This document shows, in pieces, positions 24,353-31,200 of a stretch of 64,000 nt of DNA. Each line of letters begins with the position of its first letter. Positions within the stretch are counted from its first letter, which is position 1. Under the pieces are notes generated by a model. That model was not told the DNA's origin. It worked only from the letters and a program-made list of their open reading frames with translations, and searched no databases. The DNA comes from Smithellaceae bacterium. Lineage in GTDB: Bacteria > Desulfobacterota > Syntrophia > Syntrophales > Smithellaceae. Location of the stretch: NCBI GenBank assembly GCA_030690945.1, contig JAUYFM010000024.1:1-64000 (forward strand), given 5' to 3'. Position numbers and translations under genes: made by a program.

Positions 24353-25096
24353 ATGAAAGTTGTTTATTCCGAGGAATATAAACAGGTTTACTCCTATGAT
24401 CCTGCGTCCAATCCCGGGAGAATTGAATCCGTAGAGTTTGCTCTGGCAGGGAAGGTCGATTATGTCGAGCCGCAGCCGGCTTCGGAAGAAGATATTGCGG
24501 CTGTGCATACCCCAAGGCACATCGCCGAAATCCGGCGCGAAGGCGTCTATGAGATTGCCGCGCTGGCCGCGGGCGGAGCGATTAAAGCTGCCGAGATCGG
24601 GCTTTCCGAACCCTGTTTTGCTGTGATCCGGCCACCCGGCCATCACGCCTCCGCCGATACCGCCTGGGGATTCTGCTACTTCAACAATATGGCCATTGCA
24701 CTGACAAAGCTTAAAAAGACGGATAAAATAAGCAAAGCTTTTATTCTTGATTTCGATCTGCATGTAGGCGATGGCAATATCAATATTCTGGGCCCGAAAG
24801 GTTACGTGACGATTTTGAATCCCGGCGGTCAGGACCGCAATGAATATTTAAGAACCGTCAACAACGCGCTCGAAAAGACGGACGCAGACATGATTGCCGT
24901 ATCCGCCGGTTTTGACAATCATGAAAACGACTGGGGCGGGTTGCTCAAGACCGAGGATTACACCTCTATGGGAAAACTTGTTCGGGATGTCGCCCGCCGC
25001 AATGCGGGCGGCTGTTTCGGCATTCTCGAAGGCGGCTACAATCACGCTGTTCTAGGCAAAAACGTCCTGGCGTTTATTGAGGGATTGGAAGGCTAA
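24353..25096 (+). CDS. Histone-deacetylase superfamily protein (zinc-type deacetylase)
   Basis: 247 aa, shorter than typical AcuC or class II proteins (about 300-350), but with the catalytic parts: VHTPRHIAEI, VIRPPGHHASADTAWGFCYFNNMAIA (His-His dyad), the metal site FILDFDLHVGDG (Asp and His ligands), SAGFDNHENDWGG (second Asp) and ILEGGYN. The usual GNGT segment reads GDGNINI. Probably hydrolyses acyl-lysine or another amide such as acetylpolyamine. SD AAGGAGG at 24341-24347. The 3' end overlaps the convergent polyferredoxin gene by 4 bp. With cobB it gives two unrelated deacylases within 2.5 kb. Confidence 0.85.
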   Translation: MKVVYSEEYKQVYSYDPASNPGRIESVEFALAGKVDYVEPQPASEEDIAAVHTPRHIAEIRREGVYEIAALAAGGAIKAAEIGLSEPCFAVIRPPGHHASADTAWGFCYFNNMAIALTKLKKTDKISKAFILDFDLHVGDGNINILGPKGYVTILNPGGQDRNEYLRTVNNALEKTDADMIAVSAGFDNHENDWGGLLKTEDYTSMGKLVRDVARRNAGGCFGILEGGYNHAVLGKNVLAFIEGLEG

Positions 25097-26682
25097 AAAG
25101 GAAAATCCTTATTGGGCGGCTTCTTTTGCTCGACCGCTTTTTCGGGGGTGATAACCTGACCACCTGATGGCCTGGGGGTCACTCGAGGCGGCGCGAGGTT
25201 ATACGGATATTTTTCCGCTTTTTTATGAACCGCGTTGGTGTGGACGACGATGGATCGGGGCACGGTAGGGCAGGCGAGTTGACACGCGCCGCAGCCGATG
25301 CAGTATTGCTTGTCGATTTCCGGATAGAGAATATTTTCCTTGTCCACAAAACGGATAGCATGCGTCGGGCAGACTTCCCCGCAGGCGCCGCAATTATTAT
25401 GATCGACGAAAACAACGCAAATATCTTTTAAAAGTTCGGCTTCGCCAATCTGCGTGAGTTTTTTTTCATCAAGCGAAAGTGGCATGAGCGCGCCGGTGGG
25501 GCAAACCTTACAGCAGACGTTGCACTCATAATCACAAAAACTTTTTTCATAATTCATTTTCGGTTGCAGTAAACCGGATACGCCGAAGTCCATAAAAGTC
25601 GGCGTCAGCACCTGCGTTGGGCAGACACTGACACATAGAGAGCAGGCTGTGCAGGTCTGTGTAAAGCGTGTTGTATTGAGAGAGCCGGGCGGTGTGACCG
25701 GCGGATTTGCCCTTGCGGAATTGGCGCCCAGAAACGCGCGAATGTTCGCATTAAACGCTAAAAGACCGGCGGCAAAAGCCGCGACGCCTCCGATGATAAA
25801 ACCACGGCGCGCAGGCGACCAGTTATCGATATTGGTTTGACGTTGTCTCCGTTGATAGCTGATGGTGGATTGGGAACAGGCGTTAAGACAGTTAAAGCAG
25901 CCTATGCATCGACTCATGTCAATGGAGGCGTTTTGCGGGTCAATGCACCCCGCCTTGCAGACATTTTCACACCGCACACATTCGGAACAGGCTTTTTGGT
26001 TCAATGTGAATTGAAAAATGGACACGCGCGACAGCAGCCCTAAAAACGTTCCCACCGGACAAACCGTATTGCAATACAGGCGGCCGCGTGTTGCGGCGAG
26101 ATACAAGATCAGCAGGAAAAAACCCGCCGTCACGGCCAAAACCGACAGGGGAACGAAAGCCGTCTGTTTCGGATACCAGTAAAGATCAAAAGGCTTTAAG
26201 GCCATAATTCCCAAGTTGTAAGTCTGGATGATCAGCGGTTGAAGAAAATGCGCAGAAATTCTTCCTGTCAGAGAGTAGGGGTCAATCAGACTGACCAGCG
26301 ACAATGAACCGATCAATATCGCCACGAACGTTAAAGCCAGAAGTGTATAGCGCAGGCTGTTATGGGGTTTGGAAAAAGAATGTTTGGGCTGCAGGCCAAG
26401 CCTTCGCGATCCAGCGATCAGCAAATCCTGAAGCGTCCCCAGCGGGCAAAGGAAGGAACAATAAACCCTGCCGAAGATCAGTGTAATCAATACAATGAAG
26501 ATCAGACCGGCAATGAACAGCGCTTCCGGCTGTGTGATTGTTTGCACCAGAGCAGGGACAAATTGAAAAGGCAGCAGGATGTCCGAAAGGCCGACGGACA
26601 ATTTTTCCGGACCCACAAACAATAGGATAAACAAAATCAAGATGATACCGGACATGATCTTGCGTATTTTTATCAGAGTCAA
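25093..26682 (-). CDS. Membrane polyferredoxin (NapH/RdxA-like 4Fe-4S protein)
   Basis: 529 aa. About five to six membrane helices in the first 310 residues, with two CxxxCP motifs at the membrane face (CSFLCPLG, CNTVCPVG). These are followed by ferredoxin-type clusters: CSECVRCENVCKAGCI and CIGCFNCLNACSQS, then a helix (about 295-315) and a distal ferredoxin block CTACSLCVSVC, CDYECNVCCKVC, CGACGEVC and CIGCGACQLAC. Likely moves electrons across or along the membrane. Lies 83 bp after a DUF362 gene on the same strand, a common partnership. TTG start with GAGGAG eight bases upstream. Electron donor and acceptor are unknown. Confidence 0.85.
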   Translation of the reverse strand: MTLIKIRKIMSGIILILFILLFVGPEKLSVGLSDILLPFQFVPALVQTITQPEALFIAGLIFIVLITLIFGRVYCSFLCPLGTLQDLLIAGSRRLGLQPKHSFSKPHNSLRYTLLALTFVAILIGSLSLVSLIDPYSLTGRISAHFLQPLIIQTYNLGIMALKPFDLYWYPKQTAFVPLSVLAVTAGFFLLILYLAATRGRLYCNTVCPVGTFLGLLSRVSIFQFTLNQKACSECVRCENVCKAGCIDPQNASIDMSRCIGCFNCLNACSQSTISYQRRQRQTNIDNWSPARRGFIIGGVAAFAAGLLAFNANIRAFLGANSARANPPVTPPGSLNTTRFTQTCTACSLCVSVCPTQVLTPTFMDFGVSGLLQPKMNYEKSFCDYECNVCCKVCPTGALMPLSLDEKKLTQIGEAELLKDICVVFVDHNNCGACGEVCPTHAIRFVDKENILYPEIDKQYCIGCGACQLACPTVPRSIVVHTNAVHKKAEKYPYNLAPPRVTPRPSGGQVITPEKAVEQKKPPNKDFPF

Positions 26683-26721
26683 GGATTGCGCTCCTCATTT
26701 CAAAGCCAAATCCGCGCGAGG

Positions 26722-26769
26722 GTAGGGAATGGTTGCGACCACACTAAAGGTGGCAAGACCGTTCCCTAC
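26722..26769. repeat. GTAGGG-type palindromic repeat overlapping a stop codon
   Basis: Imperfect 48-bp version of the family: arms GTAGGGAATGGTTGC and a right arm ending GACCGTTCCCTAC, with an ACCACACTAAAGGTGG-type inner stem. Its outermost GTAGGG, read on the minus strand, supplies the TAG stop codon of the DUF362 gene. It lies between two genes of a reverse-strand operon. Confidence 0.65.
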
Positions 26770-27719
26770 ATGGCGTACGTGACAATTTTCAGCTCTTTTA
26801 AGTTCATATTGCCGGTTTTTTGCGTATGGGCAATTTTAATGTATCCTATGTCTTCGGGTTCCTTCCCGAAGATCCTGGCGGCTGCCGCGTCCACCGCCAC
26901 GATATCCTTCGACATGAGCAGTGTCTTTTTCATCTGGATGTTGGCGGACTGAGGGTTACTCGGGCCTGCGGGCCCTTGGCTCATCAGCACGCGGTAGGCG
27001 TCCACTATATTGAGATCGGGTTTGCGATACAGACAAAAATCCGCAATGCACTGATCCAGACCGGTCAGATGATATTCCATGCGGTTTTTAACGATGCCCA
27101 TCAGATTTTTCATGGCGATGGACAGATGCGCGGAGCTGTGATGCTTGAGCACCGGTGCATTGATGAACACGTCGCAATCCAGAATCAGGCTGTGGACATC
27201 CGCCGTTTTCAGTTTTTTGCCGCCGGGAATCGTGACTTCGCGGTAACTAAAATCATCCACCGGCACAATGATGCCGCGTGCGGCTTTGGCCGCGTCCTCG
27301 ATGCCGCTCAGTTTATAGCAGTTCTTGGCGTTACCGGAGGTGGGTGTCACCACGTTGTCGAAGACATAGACGCGTTTGGCGCCGGCCGTATAACAGGATT
27401 CAATGATGGTTTTGATAAGCAGTGGATTGGTGGTAGCGCCGACTTCCGGAACGCGTGGAAAACCGATGTTGGGCTTGACGACAACAGTCTGCCCTTTTTT
27501 GATAAACTGTTCCATGCCGCCCATCAGTTCGATAGCTTTTTTGAACATGCCGTCCGGCTCGCCGTTTTTGACGGCGACCAGATCGGGAATCCCGACAGGT
27601 TTTTCCTTTGCCAGGAGAAAATCCGGTTTGCCGAGAATAACCGCGCCGCCCGCGATCAGACCGAGCGACAGACCTTTTGAAATCACTTCCCGCCGATTGA
27701 ATTTACGTGTGTCTGCCAT
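26766..27719 (-). CDS. DUF362 protein with Tat-type signal
   Basis: 317 aa. The N-terminus NRREVISKGLSLGLIAGGAVILG has a twin-arginine followed by a hydrophobic stretch, suggesting Tat export of a folded, perhaps cofactor-bearing protein. The body matches DUF362 (VVKPNIGFPRVPEVGATTNPLLIKTIIE, VFDNVVTPTSGNAKNCYKLSGI, DVFINAPVLKHHSSAHLSIAMKNLMGI). Unlike some members it lacks a C-terminal ferredoxin; the polyferredoxin encoded next may serve that purpose. SD AGGAGG at 27727-27732 (minus strand). The stop codon lies within a palindromic repeat. Function of the family is not established. Confidence 0.85.
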   Translation of the reverse strand: MADTRKFNRREVISKGLSLGLIAGGAVILGKPDFLLAKEKPVGIPDLVAVKNGEPDGMFKKAIELMGGMEQFIKKGQTVVVKPNIGFPRVPEVGATTNPLLIKTIIESCYTAGAKRVYVFDNVVTPTSGNAKNCYKLSGIEDAAKAARGIIVPVDDFSYREVTIPGGKKLKTADVHSLILDCDVFINAPVLKHHSSAHLSIAMKNLMGIVKNRMEYHLTGLDQCIADFCLYRKPDLNIVDAYRVLMSQGPAGPSNPQSANIQMKKTLLMSKDIVAVDAAAARIFGKEPEDIGYIKIAHTQKTGNMNLKELKIVTYAM

Positions 27720-27974
27720 ATTTACCTCCTGTTTATTGCGTGTTGACTAAGAAACAAACAAAATATGCCGGTGGTTGAGAATTATAAGGAGAAAGTGATC
27801 AGGTGTCAATCAAAAGAGGATAGGAGGGGTGCAGTATACATTTTCATGACGGTGCGGTATTCCAACCCTTCCGGGGTTGAACTGTACCCTGGGTTGTGGT
27901 ATAGAAAGACCGCTCACTTACTTTATGCATTGCAAGTTGATTCCCCAAATATAAAAAAAGGAGGTCTATGTGCG

Positions 27975-28334
27975 ATGTCGGAAGAAACTCACAAAAAAGA
28001 ACACGACGAAAAACATCTGGACAAGCTGACCATCAAGGAATTGCGGGAAATGGCCGCCGAGTTTCCCCATGAACGGGCGATTCACGACATGAAAAAGGAG
28101 GAAATCATCGCCTTTATCAAGGAAGCCAAAGGTATCAAGGATGAGGCGCCCATCAAGAGGAAGAAACATGTGGCTAAGATCAAAATATCCAAGACCGAAC
28201 TCAAGGCCAAAATCCGCGAACTGAAGGGTCTCCGGCTGCAGGCAATGGAAGTAAGCGAAACCGCAAAAGCCGTCCTGCTGCGACATCAGATCAGACGGCT
28301 GAAAAAGATATCACGCCGCGTTGCAGAAGCGTGA
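27975..28334 (+). CDS. Small lysine-rich protein with Rho-N/SAP-like segment
   Basis: 119 aa. Residues about 14-50 (LDKLTIKELREMAAEFPHERAIHDMKKEEIIAFIKEAKG) resemble the helix-turn-helix-like SAP/Rho N-terminal motif, often nucleic-acid binding. The rest is basic and helical (KTELKAKIRELKGLRLQAMEV...RHQIRRLKKI), probably a helical hairpin. The start follows GGAGG at 27960-27964; a longer in-frame reading from 27765 has no SD and unlikely composition. Followed by a strong terminator. A role in nucleic-acid binding is inference. Confidence 0.7.
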   Translation: MSEETHKKEHDEKHLDKLTIKELREMAAEFPHERAIHDMKKEEIIAFIKEAKGIKDEAPIKRKKHVAKIKISKTELKAKIRELKGLRLQAMEVSETAKAVLLRHQIRRLKKISRRVAEA

Positions 28335-28373
28335 GGCAGTAGGCTGTGAGGCTGAAGACTATAGGCTGAAGGT
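28331..28373. repeat. Degenerate GGCTGAAG-type repeat
   Basis: Runs of GTAGGCTGTGAGGCTGAAG and TATAGGCTGAAGG directly after a stop codon. The reverse-complement theme (CCTTCAGCCTTCAGTC) appears at 31145-31192, so related repeats bound the accessory island in inverted orientation. Confidence 0.45.
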
Positions 28374-28381
28374 TAAAAGGA

Positions 28382-28424
28382 AAGGGCAAGATGTTGCACG
28401 CAATATCTTGCCCTTATTTTTTGT
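28382..28424 (+). terminator. Intrinsic terminator
   Basis: Arms AAGGGCAAGATGTTG (28382-28396) and CAATATCTTGCCCTT (28401-28415), one G-U pair, tight loop, followed by ATTTTTTG. It closes the small lysine-rich gene. The rest of the 303-bp gap up to 28638 is AT-rich with no gene seen. Confidence 0.85.
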
Positions 28425-28638
28425 TTTCCCCTGAAAAATAATGAGCTTTTGTGAGAGGTAATAATTAATATTCATTTGATTTCAACGGGAATTTATGTAT
28501 GAAGCAAATCATCCTCAATTACCATTTTGTACGAAAAATCAGATATTACGTGTGACATAGATTAATGGTTGTGCAGCAATGATAAAAATAATTGCCAATG
28601 CGAATATTTAAGTATAAGTAAAAAGCAGTGAGAAGAAA

Positions 28639-28881
28639 ATGGAAGTAACTTCAAATATATATCATGGTGATAGCAAAGAGGTTTTAAAACAACTTCTGGC
28701 TAATTCTGTTGATCTTATAGTGACATCACCACCTTATGCAGACCAACGAAAAAACACCTATGGTGGCATTCATCCTGATCAATACGTAAAATGGTTTTTG
28801 CCTATTTCAGAACAGCTTTTACGTGTGCTCAAGCCCAAAGAGACCTTTGTTCTCAACTTTAAGGAGAAAGAGTCTATATGA
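28639..28881 (+). pseudogene. Site-specific DNA methyltransferase, N-terminal fragment
   Basis: 80 codons matching the start of an alpha/beta-class DNA methyltransferase of the N4-cytosine/N6-adenine type: NIYHGDSKEVLKQL followed by catalytic motif IV in LIVTSPPYADQR, then LRVLKPKETFVLNFKEK. The remaining ~200 residues, including the C-terminal SAM-binding FxGxG motif I expected for this class, are missing. The frame stops in the overlap with the next gene's ATG, so the loss looks like a deletion rather than a single frameshift. Cannot be an active enzyme alone. The AT-rich base use contrasts with the flanks. Confidence 0.8.
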
Positions 28882-29807
28882 GTTACGAAGCTAAAATGCT
28901 TCAAGATTTGGCTATGCCATCGAGAAAGAAAGTTGAAGAAGCTTTGCTGAAAACTTTGTTTAAACATAATGGTGTAATAAAGGAGTTTGCCACTGGTGAA
29001 GAAATTGTAAATGAAATAGCTGATGAATTTATTTTAAACAAAAATCAGAGAACTGCTGTTTTAGAAAGAATTTATCGTAAAGAAAATCGAATTGTAAAAA
29101 CGCCACTTTGGCATCGTTTACTCTATCGTGCTGCTGATTCGTTAGCAAAAGAAAAATTGGTTTCAAGACCAACATCAACTATTCTTCTGACAAACAAGAA
29201 AGAGTGGATGCTAACTGAAAATGGCATTGATGAGGCCATGAAGATTTTGAATATTCCTAAAACACAAAAAGAATTTCTTCCAACAAAATCCTTTGAAGTT
29301 CAAAGAATTGTAAAGAAGCTTATCGAAGCACCGCGACCCGCAAATTATGATCCATTTGATAAAGAAAAGAAAATTGCAAAGGTTACCAGAGAATTAACAA
29401 TCAGAACAAGAGGTTTTCGTCAAGCGGTTATAGAAGCATATGATTACAAGTGTGCTTTTTGTGGAATGAAAATTCAAACCCCAGATTCTTTATTGTGGGA
29501 AGTTGAAGCTGCACATATTGTTCCTAATAATGAAAAAGGGAAAGATGACATTTTAAATGGATTGTCTTTATGTCATCTGCATCATTGGGCTTTTGATGCT
29601 GGATGGTTCACATTGCAAGATGATTTTAGAATTCAAGTTTCCCCCAAAGTAAATTCTGTACCTTTCGATTTTGGCAGAATGGGAGATTATGATTTCATCA
29701 GAGGATTAGCCAATAAAAATTCGAAAATGCTTCTTCCGAAAAGAAAAGAAATTTATCCTCATCAAAATGCAATTAGTTGGCATCGCGAAAATAAATTTTT
29801 CGCGTAA
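28878..29807 (+). CDS. HNH restriction-type endonuclease with N-terminal winged-helix region
   Basis: 309 aa. Residues about 10-120 resemble the Mrr N-terminal winged-helix domain (VEEALLKTLFKHNGVIKE...LLTNKKEWMLTENGIDEAMK). The C-terminal half is an HNH nuclease of the HNH_2 kind: zinc-knuckle CAFCGMKI, VEAAHIVPNNEKGKDDILNGLSLCHLHHWAFDAGWFTL. Its start overlaps the truncated methyltransferase, so it probably belonged to a type II restriction system whose methyltransferase has since been damaged. A nuclease without its methyltransferase would be harmful unless silent or protected from elsewhere. AT-rich, signs of transfer. Confidence 0.8.
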   Translation: MSYEAKMLQDLAMPSRKKVEEALLKTLFKHNGVIKEFATGEEIVNEIADEFILNKNQRTAVLERIYRKENRIVKTPLWHRLLYRAADSLAKEKLVSRPTSTILLTNKKEWMLTENGIDEAMKILNIPKTQKEFLPTKSFEVQRIVKKLIEAPRPANYDPFDKEKKIAKVTRELTIRTRGFRQAVIEAYDYKCAFCGMKIQTPDSLLWEVEAAHIVPNNEKGKDDILNGLSLCHLHHWAFDAGWFTLQDDFRIQVSPKVNSVPFDFGRMGDYDFIRGLANKNSKMLLPKRKEIYPHQNAISWHRENKFFA

Positions 29808-29819
29808 TGGAGTTTAAAA

Positions 29820-29999
29820 ATGAAAAGTAGCAAAATCATTTACTCACTCAATGTAGAAGATATACAAACGGTGGCTCTTCAAGAGATAGAAAGAAATTTA
29901 ACGCCGGAAGAAATTGAAAAAATAAAATTTTCTATCGCTGACAAGATAAATTGGTTTGATGCAATTGCTAATTCAATAAATGAAAAACTCAAAATATAA
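29820..29999 (+). CDS. Small hypothetical protein (59 aa)
   Basis: MKSSKIIYSLNVEDIQTVAL then an acidic and basic helical stretch (NLTPEEIEKIKFSIADKINWFDAIANSINEKL). No family recognised. GGAG at 29809-29812 gives a reasonable SD, 12 bp after the HNH gene stop, so it is probably co-transcribed. Its AT-rich composition matches the island. Could be a small accessory to the restriction locus. Confidence 0.55.
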   Translation: MKSSKIIYSLNVEDIQTVALQEIERNLTPEEIEKIKFSIADKINWFDAIANSINEKLKI

Positions 30000-30010
30000 T
30001 CATCTCGAAG

Positions 30011-30379
30011 ATGGTCGCAGACTTTAAAACTGCAAAAAAGACACTGAGAACGAGCAATTCAAAATTGAACATTATTGCAGTAAACGGTTGTTGTTACGGT
30101 AGGGACAGCAAACCGGATAAGGGTGATTATTTCAAGTATTGTGGCCAGCGTTTTTGGGAGTTTATTTCCGGCGACAGTGAACTTTTTACAGAAATTATTG
30201 AACCACTTGGGCATAAAGCCAAGGAAAAGAATGATGTTTTCATAGAATCTTATTCGCAAATGATTAATAAATTCACCAAAGAGTTTGCCAACGTATTTTG
30301 CAAAGATAATGGTGAAATCGATTGGGATAAGTTGGTACGTTTCAACTCTGCAACAGAAGAACCCAAAAAAAGAAAATAA
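30011..30379 (+). pseudogene. PmeII-family type II restriction endonuclease, C-terminal fragment
   Basis: 122 codons resembling the C-terminal third of PmeII-type restriction enzymes (LNIIAVNGCCYGRDSKPDKGDYFKYCGQRFWEFISGDSELFTEIIEPLGHKAKEKND...). The expected N-terminal 150-250 residues are absent, and the sequence upstream encodes another small gene, so this is a truncated remnant. No convincing SD precedes its ATG. With the methyltransferase fragment at 28639 it shows a restriction-modification locus that has lost its middle. An attC-like hairpin starts 5 bp after the stop. The family assignment is from memory of the motif. Confidence 0.6.
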
Positions 30380-30383
30380 AAAT

Positions 30384-30444
30384 GCACAACCCTTCGCTGC
30401 ACCGGATCGCAGCCCGCTGGGCTGCTCCGGCTGAGCTGTGCGTT
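30384..30444 (+). other. Integron attC-like recombination site 1
   Basis: Begins 5 bp after a stop codon. Outer AAC (30388-30390) and GTT (30442-30444) enclose GCT/AGC, CCGGA (30402-30406)/TCCGG (30426-30430) and GCAGCCC (30409-30415)/GGGCTGC (30419-30425) with a 3-nt loop. TC (30407-30408) is unpaired on one side only, like the extrahelical bases of attC sites. The motifs GCTGCACCGGA and GGCTGAGCT...CGTT resemble environmental cassette sites. The R-box consensus GTTRRRY is not fully met (GTTCGCT), so it may be degenerate. Confidence 0.5.
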
Positions 30445-30458
30445 CGCTATCAAAATAT

Positions 30459-30501
30459 TTGATGTTGTGACGTTTTAGTGCTATAGTTACACAACGTCAC
30501 A
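30459..30501 (+). promoter_or_regulatory. Promoter and autoregulatory operator of the toxin-antitoxin pair
   Basis: TTGATG (30459-30464), 17-bp spacer, TATAGT (30482-30487). An inverted repeat TGTGACGTT (30466-30474) / AACGTCACA (30493-30501) brackets the -10 box, so antitoxin bound there would block polymerase. A private promoter is normal for toxin-antitoxin cassettes. Confidence 0.7.
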
Positions 30502-30513
30502 GGAGGTGATATT

Positions 30514-30747
30514 ATGGGAACAGCGGCAATGCGCGCAACAGTTTATTTAGATCCGGAATTGCACAAAGCATTACGATTGAAAGCGGTAGAGACCACGCAG
30601 TCAATCTCGAAACTCGTGAATGATGCCATCAAAGAATCCCTTGCCGAGGATGCCGATGATATTGCAGCCTTTGAGACACGAGCTAAAGAGCCGTTGATTA
30701 GCTATGACGCGATGATCAAGAGGCTGAAAAAAGATGGCCGAATATAA
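30514..30747 (+). CDS. Antitoxin, ribbon-helix-helix (CopG-like)
   Basis: 77 aa. The N-terminus MRATVYLDPELHKALRLKAVETTQSISKLVNDAIKESL is a ribbon-helix-helix DNA-binding domain. The acidic C-terminus (AEDADDIAAFETRAKEPLISYDAMIKRLKKDGRI) would wrap the toxin. SD AGGAGG at 30501-30506. Overlaps the toxin gene by 14 bp, the usual coupling for such pairs. It probably represses its own promoter through the TGTGACGTT/AACGTCACA dyad. GC content is higher than in the restriction remnants upstream, suggesting a separate origin. Confidence 0.88.
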   Translation: MGTAAMRATVYLDPELHKALRLKAVETTQSISKLVNDAIKESLAEDADDIAAFETRAKEPLISYDAMIKRLKKDGRI

Positions 30748-30991
30748 AATCTATTTTAAAGAATCTGTTGAAAAGGATTTCCGTACAATACCAAAGAAAG
30801 ACCTACAGAAGATCATCCTTTGCATTCAGGCTCTCGCAAAGGATCCGAGGCCGCCAGGTCACGAAAAACTCACAGGACAAGAAAGATATCGCATCCGCCA
30901 AGGGCATTACAGAATAATCTATTCTATTCAAGATAAAGAATTCACGGTTTGGGTAGTAAAGGTTGGACATCGCAAAGATATCTACAGATGA
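30734..30991 (+). CDS. RelE/ParE-superfamily toxin
   Basis: 85 aa, typical length. Shows the RelE fold pattern: YKIYFKESVEKDFRTIPKKDLQKII, LAKDPRPPGHEKLTGQERYRIRQGHYRIIYSIQDKEFTVWVVKVGHRKDIYR. The Arg/Tyr/His-rich C-terminus (RIRQGHYRIIY, VGHRKDIY) matches RelE-type ribosome-dependent mRNA nucleases better than ParE gyrase poisons. The stop lies 4 bp before the core of the second attC-like hairpin. Paired with the antitoxin at 30514. Confidence 0.88.
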   Translation: MAEYKIYFKESVEKDFRTIPKKDLQKIILCIQALAKDPRPPGHEKLTGQERYRIRQGHYRIIYSIQDKEFTVWVVKVGHRKDIYR

Positions 30992-30992
30992 A

Positions 30993-31051
30993 GCGAACAA
31001 GAACATACAGCCGATCGCGGCCCGCCGGGCTGTTCCGGCTCAGGTTTTCGT
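30993..31051 (+). other. Integron attC-like recombination site 2
   Basis: Starts right after the toxin stop codon. AAC at 30996-30998, then AGCCG/CGGCT and CGGCCC (31018-31023)/GGGCTG (31027-31032) around a GCC loop, again with TC (31015-31016) unpaired on one side. Aligns with site 1 over most of its length (CGATCGC-GCCCGC-GGGCTG-TCCGGCT). The 3' GTT is degraded to CGTC. Together the two sites bracket the toxin-antitoxin pair as a cassette would be bracketed. Confidence 0.45.
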
Positions 31052-31092
31052 CAAGCTGGTTACCGTGACAACCGTCACGGCAACCAGCTTGA
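31051..31092. repeat. Strong 19-bp-arm hairpin after attC-like site 2
   Basis: Arms TCAAGCTGGTTACCGTGAC (31051-31069) and its near-perfect complement (31074-31092), one mismatch and an AACC loop. A second short palindrome ATCCGGCA/TGCCGGAT follows at about 31120-31137. No T-run directly follows the large hairpin. Either a folded recombination site or a transcript-end structure. Confidence 0.6.
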
Positions 31093-31144
31093 TCCGAACT
31101 GTCTTTCAATCTTTTATTTTTCATCCGGCATGTGCCGGATTCCG

Positions 31145-31192
31145 CTTCACCTTCAGCCTTCAGTCTTCAGTCTTCAGTCTTCGGCCTTCAAT
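31145..31192. repeat. Tandem CTTCAGT-type repeat
   Basis: CTTCACCTTCAGCC followed by consecutive TTCAGTC units and CGGCCTTCAAT. The reverse-complement theme is present at 28331-28373, so this marks the right border of the accessory island. It lies just past the 3' end of the thiolase gene. Confidence 0.5.
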
Positions 31193-31200
31193 CTATGCCC

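Noticed and set aside
26820-27680. Plus-strand frame of 286 codons opposite the DUF362 gene
   Set aside because: DUF362 signatures, Tat signal and SD are on the minus strand.
27765-27974. N-terminal extension of the lysine-rich small protein
   Set aside because: No SD at 27765, atypical composition, and a strong GGAGG directly before ATG 27975.
31145-31192. Possible CRISPR-like array
   Set aside because: Units are only 7-9 bp, directly adjacent, without unique spacers; simple tandem repeat, and no cas genes nearby.
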